Assembly (NCBI GenBank): GCA_015680685.1
Contig: MNCI01003787.1
Coordinates: 108,122-161,069 of the forward strand
Source: Gnetum montanum
Lineage: Eukaryota > Streptophyta > Gnetopsida > Gnetales > Gnetaceae
Length of the DNA stretch: 52,948 nucleotides
Direction of reading: 5' to 3'
Shown here: piece after piece, positions 1 to 11,351 of the stretch
How the letters are laid out: each line of letters opens with the position of its first letter
Numbering within the stretch: the first letter of the stretch is position 1
Program-made: the position numbers and the translations under genes
Notes under the pieces: model-generated
The model's input: only the letters and a program-made list of their open reading frames with translations
What the model was told of the DNA's origin: nothing
Databases searched by the model: none

Positions 1-2599
1 AGAGAATTTCTTGGGAAGGTGGCCCACCTTGATCCAATCAGTAATGGTATGTGTTAACATAACCGTGTGCGTTGATCTCTATTGCTGGTTTGAAGGGAGC
101 TTCGAAGCCTTATTTGTTGGAGGAGTGGTCATAGACTCAACCTCTTGTGGTTGTGAGAGCTTGTTTGGACTCTTGGTCCTAAATAAAGGTCTTCTCTTTG
201 TACGGTTGCTAGAACCAGTAGTGGGTTGAAGGTTTACAGCTCTTGTAGCATTACGTTACTATGGTTGAGTGGGGAGTTCCCCTTGCATCGTTGGAGCGGG
301 TGGTAGTGAACTATCGGTGTATGAGTGGCGGATGGATTCAGAGGATGGTATGCATGCGGTGTGAATCCCAGAGGAGAAGGAGTCCTAAAATACTCCCGAA
401 TTTGGTAGTGAAATTGTGGGGTTGCATGACCCATAGAGTCACTTGGAGAAATTGGCTGCTCACATAATAGCCATACGGGTTTGGTTGCCCGTAAGGGTAT
501 TGTTGTCTAAGCGGTGGCATCCACCATGACTGTGGGTGTTGCCATTGCTAGTGTTGCCCGATAGGTTGTGGTAGAGTTCCACTTGGATAGTACATTAACG
601 TTTGATGGAACTATCTTGGGTTACCTTGGAGATAAGGTAACCTTCAAGGTGCTTTCCGTCTATTAAGTCTTGGGTTGAGTGCATACACCCCAGACTCTTG
701 CAGATGTGAGATTATTGGGCAACATCCTTTAGGATGGTCATATTGGTAGATCTCACATCCACTGTCATTGTCTGTGTCAAAATCCACAACCTCATCGGTG
801 ATAGTCATTTTCCCCTTACCCTTGTTATGTGCATGGTCTAAGTCTCTCTGCTTTTTCTTGTCATGGTCACTACCTCGTTCCTCCTTAGACTCCTCTACGA
901 TTTTTAGGATAGTTTCAATTTTACTATCTAAGGAGCTCTATATTTCATCTACCTTATCTGACATTTCCATTGTTAATTTTTGAAGTGGCAAGGTTTTTCT
1001 ATTCACCAACTCTTCAAGTGGTGACTCAACCTCTTCCTCATAGAATCTTACTCCCCTCTTTCGGAGGGAAGGATCACAGTTGTACTCTTCTGTGCTTTAT
1101 CTTTTCTGTAGTTGCCCTTCTTCTTTAGCTACTTGCTCCAAAAATCTATGAATTTCATGGGATCTAAGTTCAAATAATCTCCCTTGGGCATATGTCCCAA
1201 GGGTTCTCCTAGTTTCATGTCTTAGCCCATCTACGAGGTGGCGTAGTTGATCCCGTTGTACATAACCATGGCCTAGGCAACGATGTAGCAATGCATAATA
1301 TCGGCCCATGGCAGCATCCAAGGGTTCATGAGTACCCTGCTTCCATCCTTGGATCTGCTTATGCAAGTTGGACACTCTGGAGTACGTTTGGTATTTATTG
1401 TTAAAAAATTCTAGCATTATACTCCACCTCCTAATAGTTTCTGGTTCTAAGGACCGATACCAGCTTTCCGCTTCCTTTATGAGTGTCCTAGGGAACAACT
1501 TTCACTTCTGCCACTCATTTTCAATATTTTGCAAGGCGTAGGCATCATGGAATTCCTATAAGTGATTTTTCAGATCAGCATTGTATCCCCCCTCAAATCA
1601 TGGGGTATTATTCATGTCCATTCTATTGATCTGACTATCTTTTTGATGCCTTGTAGGTATTCTAACTACCTCAGTAATATCTAACATACTCTGGGTTGCT
1701 AGTAGGGGTTTTTCATGATCATCTCTCTCATGAAGTCTATGATGCCTACGTGGTTCCCTACTTTCCCTTCTTTCATGCCTTGACTCCCTAGAGTGCCCTT
1801 GTCCTTGCTCTTGGCTCTCTCATCGAGGTCTCTCATCTCGCTTACCCTTATCCTCACCATTGTGCTCTTTGTGACTACGTCCTGAGGTGGAATGAGAGGG
1901 TGAATGATGTGATGAAGGGGAAGAAGAAGGGGAACCATCACCATGATGATGTTTCTTAACTTCTCTTCGGTGGCTACGGTCCCAATCGTGATAACGATCT
2001 GAATGCCCATCCTTGTCATGTGTTTTTGTTCCCTCAATGAATACTTGGTGTTCATGGGGATCAGAACTAGGATTGTGTATCGTGGAGCATATGTTCAGAT
2101 ACCCCACCTCATCACTATCATTAGGAGGGGGAACATCATCTCATGGCTAACCTATTGAGATAGGTTCACCATCCTTAACTTCTCTTATGATAGGCGAAGC
2201 ATTGCAGGTTCATTTTCCCTTCAACAATGTGTGATAACTCTCCTACCGTGAGTCCCTTAGATGTTGTGTTGCTGTGGGATGGTAATACCTTGTGTCATAA
2301 TCTTCTACAATGTATTCAGCATATAAATCCATCATGCCTATGTGTGCAAGAGCACGAAGGATCATGTTAGGGATTGCCCAATCTGGGGGTAACACTATGT
2401 TACCTTTCAAGTCTCGCCAACGCAATTGTTCATCCTAATGGAGGATAAAGGTAAAATTGGGTATATACTCATTGTGATGAGTATACACTACGTGATACTC
2501 TTGAGGAATTGGCAGATCTGGGTTACGTGTGTTAGACCACCGACTGTCTCTTGTGTGATCCCTAGGTGGTGAAGTGCTCTTATGAGAAGAAGAAGACAT
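1..2599 (-). pseudogene. gag: Element C gag, degenerate and partial
   Basis: Starts at an ATG at 2599 (MSSSS..., serine-rich, also found in element B). The ATG-derived frame continues through segments at 2425-2243, 2107-1820 and 1498-1097 with in-frame stops between them. The N-terminal third is low-complexity, rich in His, Ser and Lys. The 1498-1097 segment is the retrotransposon gag core, with the pattern W-Y-x-S-L then R-W near its start, a Y-Q-T-Y block, W-K-Q, a Y-Y-A-L-L-H-R-C block and V-D-G-L near its end. In the family Gag packages element RNA into virus-like particles in the cytoplasm. No intact product is possible from this copy. The 3' part (1-520) is rich in Pro, Gln and Tyr, as in B. 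Confidence 0.8.
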
Positions 2600-2725
2600 T
2601 GTTATCTTGTTGGTGTGCTATTGACCATTGTTTAAATTTTCTTTTGATTAACCCTGAGGGTTCTTTTAAGCTTCCCAATGATGTGGATGATTTCCTATGT
2701 TTTACTTAGCGCAAAAACAACTTAA

Positions 2726-2743
2726 TCCCCAACAACGATGCCA
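2726..2743 (-). promoter_or_regulatory. Primer-binding site of element C (tRNA-Asp-like)
   Basis: Immediately inside the 5' LTR, one base from its end, the minus strand reads TGGCATCGTTGTTGGGGA. This resembles the complement of the plant tRNA-Asp 3' end used by Athila-type elements, with a few mismatches. Confidence 0.75.
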
Positions 2744-2744
2744 A

Positions 2745-3575
2745 TGATGTGTGGCGAGGTACCCCTATGCTCAACCATATGAATACGAGCGTTACACGCA
2801 TGATCTGGTCGAACTCCACAAACTAAGTGCCTACACGCCTTATGGAACACTTAAGGTTAATCATTCGTTGTCTTTCCAAACTTACTTGTATTTGTCATGG
2901 TTGTATGGTTAAGCAAGTCTGAGGTATGTGATTTTTATGTCTTTTATGTTTTATCGCCTATGCTAATGAGGGAAAGGGTGAAGAGACTAAGTAACTAACT
3001 TTAACTAACTAAGTTCTAATGCCTAGCATCAGTATCTATTCTGAATTGCTATTCACACCTTGAACCAATGCACCTTCTGGGATTACCAAATGTTATTCTT
3101 TTCTAGGATTACCAAGCGTAACGAACGTGCTCGAAGTGGTCGTACTGAATGCACTTAGGAGTGTTGAGGGTTAAGAGAGATTAATTAGGAAAGTAATCAA
3201 TAACACTAATTAAAGTCCTATTTAGCTTAGTCCATGCACTGCAAGGTTTATCCAAAAGTTTGTCTTTATTTTTGTACACAAACTTGTGCTTAGGTACAAT
3301 ATTTGCTTGAATAAAGATCTGTTCACTTTGGGACTCCTACTGCAGGTACATGGAAATTAATCTAACTCTGGAATGGGAAAACTACAAGAGTTTGGCTAAG
3401 GTCTATATCTAGATGGAGAAACAAGGGAGAGCCACCTCTTATTTATAGATTTTGCGTCATGATGTGATATCACTGGAGAAGATGCGATATCGCGTACAAT
3501 ACATCGCGTATGCGATATCATGTACAATACATCGCGTATGCGATATCGCAGCCCATGTGATATCACGTCCCATCA
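2745..3575 (-). repeat. 5' LTR of element C
   Basis: An 831-bp LTR in minus orientation. It begins TGATGTGATATCACATGG (after decay of a TGATGGGAC start) and ends in a decayed form of CCACTCATCA. It has a TATA box TATAAATAA at 3447-3439. Upstream of the TATA box the short U3 consists of GATATC palindromes in varying contexts (3466-3566). It aligns over its length with the LTRs of B at 14376-15128 and 20500-21311. Confidence 0.85.
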
Positions 3576-4551
3576 ATTACTATGAAAACTTGATACAAAT
3601 ATTGAGTGTCATAAAATTTGACATTGCTCATTAATTTTAATATCATTTGCACTTGATGTTTATAAAAAATTATGTAACTCTCTATGTCAAACACAAATGA
3701 TGCACGCAATTGATATTGAGGAAGCTAGTTCCTCCTTAGTCTTTGACATGAGTCAAAGGATGCTTGCTACCGATGTTGTATGTTGACATCAAACTCCCTA
3801 AGTATCGACATAGTAGGGGATTGAAGTTCCCCTGATAAATAATGTCAGTTTTCTTCTCTCTACCTTGTAGGATCTACCATTTTACCTTTCATATAGCCAT
3901 TAGTCATATCCCATATTTTCTAATCAATCGTTCTTAGGAAATCTTACCAGTTGAGTTTGTATTCCATCTCTCCATGTTATTGTTCATGATTGATGTTTAG
4001 ATTAAGAAAACAACAGCATGTGATGCATTAAGCTGGATATTTTTTAAAAATAATGGCAAGCTACCCTTTATTATTTATATAAATGTCAAGTAGATATTCA
4101 ATGTTGTCACTAAAGACATGTTAGAATTAGAGAGATTCATGAATGTAATTTAGTCCTTCATCATTTTTTGAACTCAAGAGATAGAAAGTTCTTCTCTAAC
4201 TAGAAAGGTCCTTTTCTAGTTGCTTAATCTTTGCAAAATGATGCCTATATCTTTTCTGATTTGGAAGAACATCCATTTTTAGATCTTGTTAATAGAAGCT
4301 AATTTACAACATCCAACTTGCTGATTGTTTAAGATAGAACATGTATCCTTAACAAGAGTTTATTTTTCATTATCTCTTTTATACTACAATGAAATTTGTA
4401 CAATGTTAGGATAATAGGTTTTCTCTAAACCTTGTTTTATTTCACATTATTTTGCTTACCACTTCCCCTATCTATATCATATTCTACTATTTCTTGATTT
4501 ATTCTCTTCATATTTCCCTATGCTATCAATCCCATTTTACTCTATATTCTC
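3576..4551. other. AT-rich spacer, nothing recognised
   Basis: Between element C and the degenerate tandem repeat. No long reading frame, no terminal repeats and no recognisable protein similarity on either strand. Probably decayed repeat sequence into which C was inserted. Confidence 0.5.
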
Positions 4552-5380
4552 AGCATAACTAGTGAGATTTTTGAGTGACTAAATATGTCATTACTTCATA
4601 TAAGGGTGTGAATGAGTGTATTATTGAGTGGAATAGGGAGGGGTTACTTCAACAGTATATATGACATTTTTTTAGCCATGCAGTATGTAGGAATTAGCCA
4701 TGTCCTACTTCTATGACATAGCATTATGATCATGACAAGTGTATAATTGATATGCTATTTTCTCCCTTCTTTTTTACTTTCTATCTTTACATGATAATGA
4801 TTTCTATTCTCTTATACTATATTTCTCTCTTCTTCTCCTAATTCCCTCTCCTCATCTATTCCCAGTCCTCTCTATATTTAGCATGAAGGAGGCCAAATGA
4901 GAGTCTCTACCTCAATGCAGTAAGGAAGTATTGAGGGTAAAGTGATATAGGAAGTGTGAATATTCATATGAGGGAGGTAAGGGAGAGGTTGGTTTTAGGG
5001 ATGTAAATGTGTTCTACTTTTGTGACACAACATCTCAACATTGGTGTATTGGTGATATCTTTCGCATGCTTTCCTTTTATTTATTATTTTCTATTTTTTC
5101 TTTTGGATATCTCCCTATCTTTCTCTATCCCTTTTTTTGTTCATGTTATACATTAGTGAGGCTAAATAAGTATCTCTAATTTACTTTGGTAAGGTTGTGA
5201 TTGAGAGACTTGAGTGGGTTGGGGAGTGTTTCATTAACATTTTTATTTATGCTTTCTAGGATCTAACCATGCCTCACTTTTATGGCATAGCACTCCACCT
5301 TAGATGTATCAGCAGTACCCTAGAATTTTTTCCCCATTATTCCATTTCATTTATATCCTCTTACAAGCACCTAGTAGCTC
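4552..5380 (+). repeat. Degenerate tandem repeat, about three units near 270-320 bp
   Basis: Three successive blocks starting near 4552, 4875 and 5141 share the same order of features: a short GAGGC-AAAT-like start, a GAGTGGGTTGGGGAG-like purine block, a CATG-CC-AC-TTTATGGCATAGCA-like block, and a T/C-rich tail. Identity between units is low and judged by eye only. It carries no reading frame and lies just upstream of the E2 LTR fragment, so it may be part of the same old element. Confidence 0.45.
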
Positions 5381-5439
5381 GTGTCTTTTCTTAATGAATT
5401 CTCATTTAGTTTTTTAGTAAAATCTATCAAGAGGGGTTA

Positions 5440-6503
5440 ATGTTGTACCTACTGGTTTTTTTCTACATAAGTTAGAGTTTTGAGGACATTCTATGAATTT
5501 TCTTGCTCAATCCATCTTTACAATTCTAGATTCAATGTTTTGCATCATCAATAGTGTAGGTTTTTGTCTTCATCTTCAACATCATTTTTCTCTTTGATGT
5601 TCAACATTGATCTTTCTTTTGATGTTTGATGTCACTTTTTCCACATCAGCTAGAATTTTGATGTTTGCTTCATCTACACATGTCATTTCTTCTATCTATA
5701 AACTTCTAGAAGATTATGTGGGTTCCAATGCATCATTTCTTCATGTTCTATGAGACATTTATGGCCTATGAATTAGAGGAAACCCTTAAAAGAAAGAGGG
5801 TTAAGGACTAGTTGGAGTCAATTGAAAATCAACAAAACAAACATTTATTACTTAGTCTCTAAACAAAGAGAAAGCTCATTGTAACAACAATACTTTGTAC
5901 ACCTACTCTCCTTCATATCAGAATCTCAATATGCTTTTCAATCCCTTTGAGTTCTTTGATTCCTCTTTTTTTCCATCTTGATGATACATTATATCCTCTT
6001 CATGATGTCCACCTAGTACATGGGGAATTCCATTGAATCTAGATCCATACATAGATCTGATTTAATACCCCTTTCATCACATCTCTCTAGTTTGTAATTT
6101 TTAGCAATTCTTTTCTATTTGAGATCTCCATTAGGCACATGCATCAAAGAAAGGAGACAAGGTAATACAACTCATCGCTATTCCTAATCAATGATTTCAT
6201 CTCAAAGGGTCATTACTACATCTTTCTAGGTTTCATTTTTAGCTATTCTATTTTTTCTCTACATTTTCATTTTTCTTTCTCCATTTCACATCGATGTTAC
6301 AACAAAGCTATTTTGTTGTCCTCTTGATGTAAGAACATTATTTATTTTCTTTAATTTATCAAATCTATCTTATTCCATTTCATAGATTTTCTTTTTTAGT
6401 CACTTACTTCTTCATAGATCTCATTCTGCATGAAATTTTTCTTTTGCATTACATCATTCATATACTTTTATATTTTTAGCTATTTTTTTACCAACTATCT
6501 CAT
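5440..6503 (+). repeat. Element E2: old LTR fragment, left part
   Basis: Aligns by eye with 50148-51330 in element E1. The shared parts include a cluster of CATCAA/TTGATG motifs around repeated AACATCAA, a TTCTAGAA block, and the ATGAGGCATTT-type block upstream of the TATA region. The fragment stops at the target duplication CTCAT (6499-6503) of element A and resumes at 21847, so A interrupted it. It is more decayed than E1 and its own TATA box is not conserved (CTATGAATT). Confidence 0.65.
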
Positions 6504-7326
6504 TGATGAGTCATGAATTTCTAGCTACGATATCGCATCCACGATATCGCGTACGCAATATCTGATACGTGATATCACGGTCTATCTCCTCACCTATAAA
6601 TAAGAGGTACGTGAATTTGGATAGGAAGAGATTTTTTAGTATTAAGGTAGGGACCTTTTTGTTAGTTTTTTCCTCTCAACCCTTTCTCCTAGTGCATGCC
6701 TATAGTGTGATGATTGTAATTGTATGGCATCCTTATTCAAGTGTGAAGTACTTGGACATGCACATGAACGACAATAAAGATCGATATTACTTCATCATTG
6801 CAGCATCCACTCAGCTTAATGATTTAATTTTTATTGTTATTTATTGCTTTCTTAGTTAATATCTCTCTACCCTTATCTCCTAGTAACGCAGAATGAGTAA
6901 GACTTAATCACGAGCATTTAAGTGTGACTACTTGGTAACCCAGTAGCATACCTAGGGCATGTGCTTGGTAATCCTAGTGGTAGTCGTGCACGAGGTCCAA
7001 GATGTGTACAGATGACTAAGGAATAGATTCTTATCACACTTAGGCTAGTTTAGATTCTCTCTCACCCTCTCTCTCTCCTAGCTTAGTTGATATTATTTCC
7101 TATCATACCCAGGAGTAGCATTAGTATAGGAACACATCATACACATCACTCTAGACTAAATCATATGTGACAAAGCTAATACTAGTCCAGGTGAGAAGAC
7201 AACAAACTGCAATCTACAAGTAACTATCTAGATACTACAGCTAGTCTGTCTATGGAGTTTGACCGGATCGTGCGTGAAGCACTCATATTCGTATGGTTGA
7301 GTGTAGGGGTACCTCGCCACTCATCA
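6504..7326 (+). repeat. 5' LTR of element A
   Basis: An 823-bp LTR beginning TGATGAGTCATGAATT and ending CGCCACTCATCA, preceded by the target duplication CTCAT. U3 is under 100 bp and made of GATATC palindromes (6532-6580). A TATA box TATAAATAA lies at 6595-6603. The last 70 bp match the LTR end of B and C closely, while the R/U5 interior is much more diverged, so A is a separate subfamily. Confidence 0.92.
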
Positions 7327-7327
7327 T

Positions 7328-7345
7328 TGGCATCGTTGCTAGGGA
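7328..7345 (+). promoter_or_regulatory. Primer-binding site of element A (tRNA-Asp-like)
   Basis: TGGCATCGTTGCTAGGGA, one base after the 5' LTR. It is similar to the complement of the tRNA-Asp 3' end and to the sites in B and C. Its presence on the plus strand fixes the orientation of A. Confidence 0.8.
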
Positions 7346-7467
7346 CGGTGCTAGTTATCTAGATTATTTATATCATACAAGGTCATTGTATACGAATTCA
7401 CAATATATCTTTTAGGAAGAAATAATTAAAAAAGGTCACATACAAATTCACACATAATTTCACAACC

Positions 7468-9157
7468 ATGCCTCTCCTACAAGATTATGATAACGCCACA
7501 TCTAGTGAGGAAATTCATTGGAGAACCAACAAATTATATGACAATGAAGATCGTAGTACGCAATCTGAGATGGGGGTTTCTTATAAACATAAACAAAGGT
7601 AGCATAGTTCCAGTGCATGAAAGCATAACTTACTCAATGACGATGAACCCCTACTAGCCACTACAAGCCTAACGCAAATACAAGAGGTTGTTTGAATCTC
7701 CTGTAGGCATCATAAAGAGAGCCACCTACCTAGGCTCGATTTAAACAAGTTTCCCAATTTCTCAGGAGGCTATGACTTAGATCCACAAAAACATTTACAA
7801 GCCTTCTATGATGCATGTGCATGGAACAACATTAATAATAGTTGGAAAAAACTCAAGCTCTTTCCTATGACACTCATTGGCCAAGAAAAAGTATGGTATA
7901 GATTGTTAAAACCAAATTCAATTCGACATTGGCCAACAATGATAAAACTCTTTAACGAAAGATATCAAACCTACGCAAGAGTGTCGACCTTGAGGAAACA
8001 AATCCAAGAGTGGAAACAAGCACAACATGAACCCTTGCACATGGCCTTAGAAAGATATTATGCACTGTTAAACAATTGTCCAGGCCATGAGTTCTCCAAG
8101 AAAAGGCTAATGTACCATATCGTTGATGGGCTTCATATGAAACAAGAGAGACCCTAGGGATGTATGCCCAAGGTCAACTATACGAACTACAAACCCATCA
8201 ATTCCAAGAGCTTATTAAGAGGGTAGAAAAAGAATAAGGATAAATGGCTAGATGGGAGAGTGTTGAAAAACATCAACAAGACCAAAATCTCAACTTAACA
8301 GAGGTCCATAATCACAAAAGGAGAAATCAACCCATCTCAAGGAGGAAGAACCATCTTTTCCAGTACAACAATCATTAGATGAAATCGAGGCAAAGATCAA
8401 TAAGATGCTGGAATGGGTGCATAAAAAGTGTGGTGAATATATCAATATTATTGGAGATAGAGTTTTGACAACTTGAGAAGCAGGAAAAAATATCATTAGA
8501 AGATCAGAAAGAAGGGATGAAGAAAATAAGAGCTCAACTACCAATCATATGTATGAATGCAACATTTTCTTGTACGATCACCCCAAGGGAAAATGCCCAA
8601 TCTTGCTACATTTATATGAGCATTGGGGAAGCACATTACACCCAAATTTTGTACAGAGATACTATGTTCAATCACAGTGGCAACAATCCCAGTTGTGGGG
8701 GAAGCCATACCTAAACTGGAGACACCCTTCGTATAATCTGAATCCAAATGCTTATTTAGTTCAAAATCTTGTTTCCCCAACTGGGTCAACATACGCTATC
8801 TCGCCGCATTATCATTCTCCTTAATACTATCAGCCCATGTCCTCAACACAACCATCACCTTGTGTACCTTACAATTCTCCTAAATTTCAACATTCTCATC
8901 CTTTCTCTTCTTCTACATTTCCACAAACTATTCTTGAAGTGTCTGCACCATAGCAACAACCCACTAACATTACTTGTGCTACTATTGCCAACAGTAGTAA
9001 GAGACCTCCTCAACATCAAAGGTGTCCCTTCTTTAGACATGATCATAGGAAGGGACAACATGGTTCCAAGGCCACTGCATTCTCCAACTCAGCACAAGTC
9101 CAACACTGTGGTGCATCCTTCTCCTCGAACCAAATGCCTCATGTCACTTCATAATTA
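7468..9157 (+). pseudogene. gag: Element A gag, degenerate
   Basis: ATG at 7468 opens the frame that also holds the gag core at 7867-8157. Upstream of the core is a conserved block reading FPNFSGGYDLDPQKHLQAFY near 7750, which ends next to the usual Gag alpha-helical domain. The core has K-x-W-Y-R-L-L, S-I-R-H-W, Y-Q-T-Y, a Q-E-P-like block, Y-Y-A-L-L-N-N-C-P-G-H and V-D-G-L. After a stop at 8157 the frame shifts, and a Pro/Gln/Ser/Tyr-rich C-terminal part continues in another frame to about 9157, matching the tail of gag in B and C. No Cys-His zinc knuckle was seen. Stops near 7596 and 8155 prevent an intact product. Confidence 0.82.
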
Positions 9158-11351
9158 ACACTCCAACAAAAATACGATCCAATGAATATAGCCATGGAGA
9201 GTGACATCCCGATCCTTTCATATCATCTTATGGTCTCAAGTATCATAGTGGGTCAACTCTTTACCCAGGAATCACATCTTATAAATTGCCTCACTATGCT
9301 TACTATAATCAGGTGTGTGAACCCCAATGGGGTAAGTATGACCAAGTTTTGATATTTCCATCATGCAAGGATCCTCATCTTTCATTTATTAATCCTCACC
9401 ATACTCAACCATTTAGTTTTGGGGTATCCCCCATTCTAATAACAAGCATGATTAATAAATATTTTTCGTTTTCTTTAATTTTACAATTTTTTGTTTTCTA
9501 GTTTTTCAATTTCTTGTTTTATCTTTTTGTTTTTTTATCTTTTTATAAGTAATATCATCTACAAATTAAACACTCATGTGGCTTGTTGGTTGAGGTGTGT
9601 TCTATGTTATCAAGTCTTGAGTGATCAATTATTTGGATAGTGAGCCCATTACACCCACTCATCCATTCTACAAATAAGAGGTTCTGTTCGAGGGTATAGT
9701 GGTATTCTTGACATTATTAAAACTTAAAATTAATTTTGTGTTCATTGTACCCAGAATGAAGAAGGATGGATCAAGAGGGAATGATTAGGGTGTGACATCA
9801 AGGGGATTTTAGGATTCTCTTTGGTGACGTCTGTGAGAGTTATCATGCAACGTGGTTGTACTAAGATCCTTATAGATCTAACGAAAAATGGAAGTAAGAG
9901 TAATCAAAAGGTACTAAAAAATCCAATGTTGTTCTAGGGGGTCCCATTGGAAAGACATGCATCCATGCCTGAGGGTTGGTGGCTTCTCTGGATTCAAAAT
10001 TCAAAAAAAAAAAAAACAAAGAAAGTGCCACAAAGAAACAATCACTCCTCCCTTGAACAAAATGACAAGTGATCGTATGCCTTATTGTTATGGTACTCTC
10101 ATAGTCGCTCATCATGGGATGAAACAATGTGATACTAATCAGAGGAATGGACTTGGTCTTGATCTTGGAATGACAGGTTAATAACACATTAATCATGCAT
10201 TACATGCAGGATTCATTATGCCCTGGGTCAGTTACCTCATGTCCCAATGTCTACAATCCCTTCTATAGTCCATCTCATCTCGCTGTTCATGTGATTGTAG
10301 CTCATGTCTTATGTAGCATAAAATTCTTACCTCATTCCGGTGATACTTACATGTGTGTGTTTTGTGGAACTAGTGCTGATTAAATTTAACCCTTCTAGTG
10401 CCTACGAACACTTTAAAGTATGGTTATGCAAGGGCATTATAGGTTGGAACCTACTTTGGGGAGGACACACTTGCGTAATTTTTGTAATTTTCATTCATAA
10501 CACATCTTCCACACATCATCTATTACCCCTAGTATATTTTCAACGATATTCTTTCCCTTATTACTATCCCTCCACTTCAAACGTTTCTATGAACCATCAC
10601 ATAGCCTTTTTCTCTCCCTTACCATCTGAGGTCCTTATTGATGAATTCCATACCATCATAATTTTTGTGCCTTCAAAACTAGTTGAATTATCCTAGAACC
10701 CTTTAAAAATAGTCTAGATGTCCTTAATTTACATCGTTTAATTTTAGAAAAATATTAAAAATTTAGTACATTCTATAAAGTGCCCTAACTTTGATAGGCC
10801 ATGATATCACGTCTGCACTATCGCATACACGATATCGTGTCCAATATATATATATATGCAACCCCCCTACACCTATCAACATCATTTGAAACTATTCACA
10901 TGGAGGAAGTTTTTCAAATTTCTCTCTACGAGTTGTGATTGCACGTCCCTTGCTTTCATATCCATAACTCACTCGCTGGTACTCCAATTTTCATTCCGTT
11001 TGAACCTACTTGAACTTGGAGTGTTCAACTTAGTCCTGGGGGAGGGGCACATGTTGAATAGCGCATAAATTGTTTCAAATTCATCATCACCTGAAGGACA
11101 TTATTAAGGGTAATTAGTTATAAAATTGATGATAAATGCGCCAAAAATAATTTCATCTCCTTAGTTATACCAGGAAACTAGATTTGGAAACCACCTAAGC
11201 AAAGAAGGATTAAATATTATAATCTTTTAGGGACATTTTCTCTTAATAATTAACATCACATGGAGATAAATAAAATTCATTAAGGAAAGCAATAAGGTAT
11301 AACCTAACTTTGGTAACAACCTTACTAATGATTAGCCCCATGTGATTGCAG
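9158..11351 (+). other. Non-coding interior of element A
   Basis: No recognisable protein on either strand; only short open frames, one of 118 codons at 10340-10696 without familiar motifs. The T-rich 9440-9540 stretch and a poly-A run at 10005-10017 stand out. At 10800-10845 there is a GATATC palindrome cluster like that in the LTR U3, followed by a short TA run. In an autonomous relative, protease, reverse transcriptase and integrase would be expected after gag, and they are absent here. Confidence 0.6.

Larger units (their letters stand above)
1..3575 (-). mobile_element. Element C: Athila-like LTR retrotransposon, 5' part (runs off left edge)
   Basis: Minus-strand Ty3/gypsy element. In order along the minus strand it shows a 5' LTR (3575 to 2745), a primer-binding site, and a degenerate gag running to the window edge. 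Base 1 aligns with base 17776 of element B, and the two copies stay alignable through gag, primer site and LTR, so C and B are one subfamily. The protease and anything downstream lie outside the window. The 5 bases beyond the LTR are ATTAC; the matching duplication would be off the left edge. Assignment to Athila rests on the tRNA-Asp-like primer site and the gag pattern and is moderately sure; that it is an LTR element is very sure. Confidence 0.88.

Noticed and set aside
6569-6859. 96-codon ORF in front of element A
   Set aside because: It lies within the 5' LTR of A, beginning in the U3 palindromes; the collinear part of the 3' LTR is not conserved as a frame.
2745-7326. A single 4.6-kb LTR or giant palindrome between two head-to-head gag genes
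   Set aside because: The ends look alike because both are LTR ends of the same type. TATA boxes and primer sites show two separate LTRs (2745-3575 minus, 6504-7326 plus) with unrelated sequence between them.
8549-9158. Separate host protein rich in Pro/Gln/Tyr/His
   Set aside because: It matches the C-terminal tail of gag in elements B and C (for example 18450-17767).
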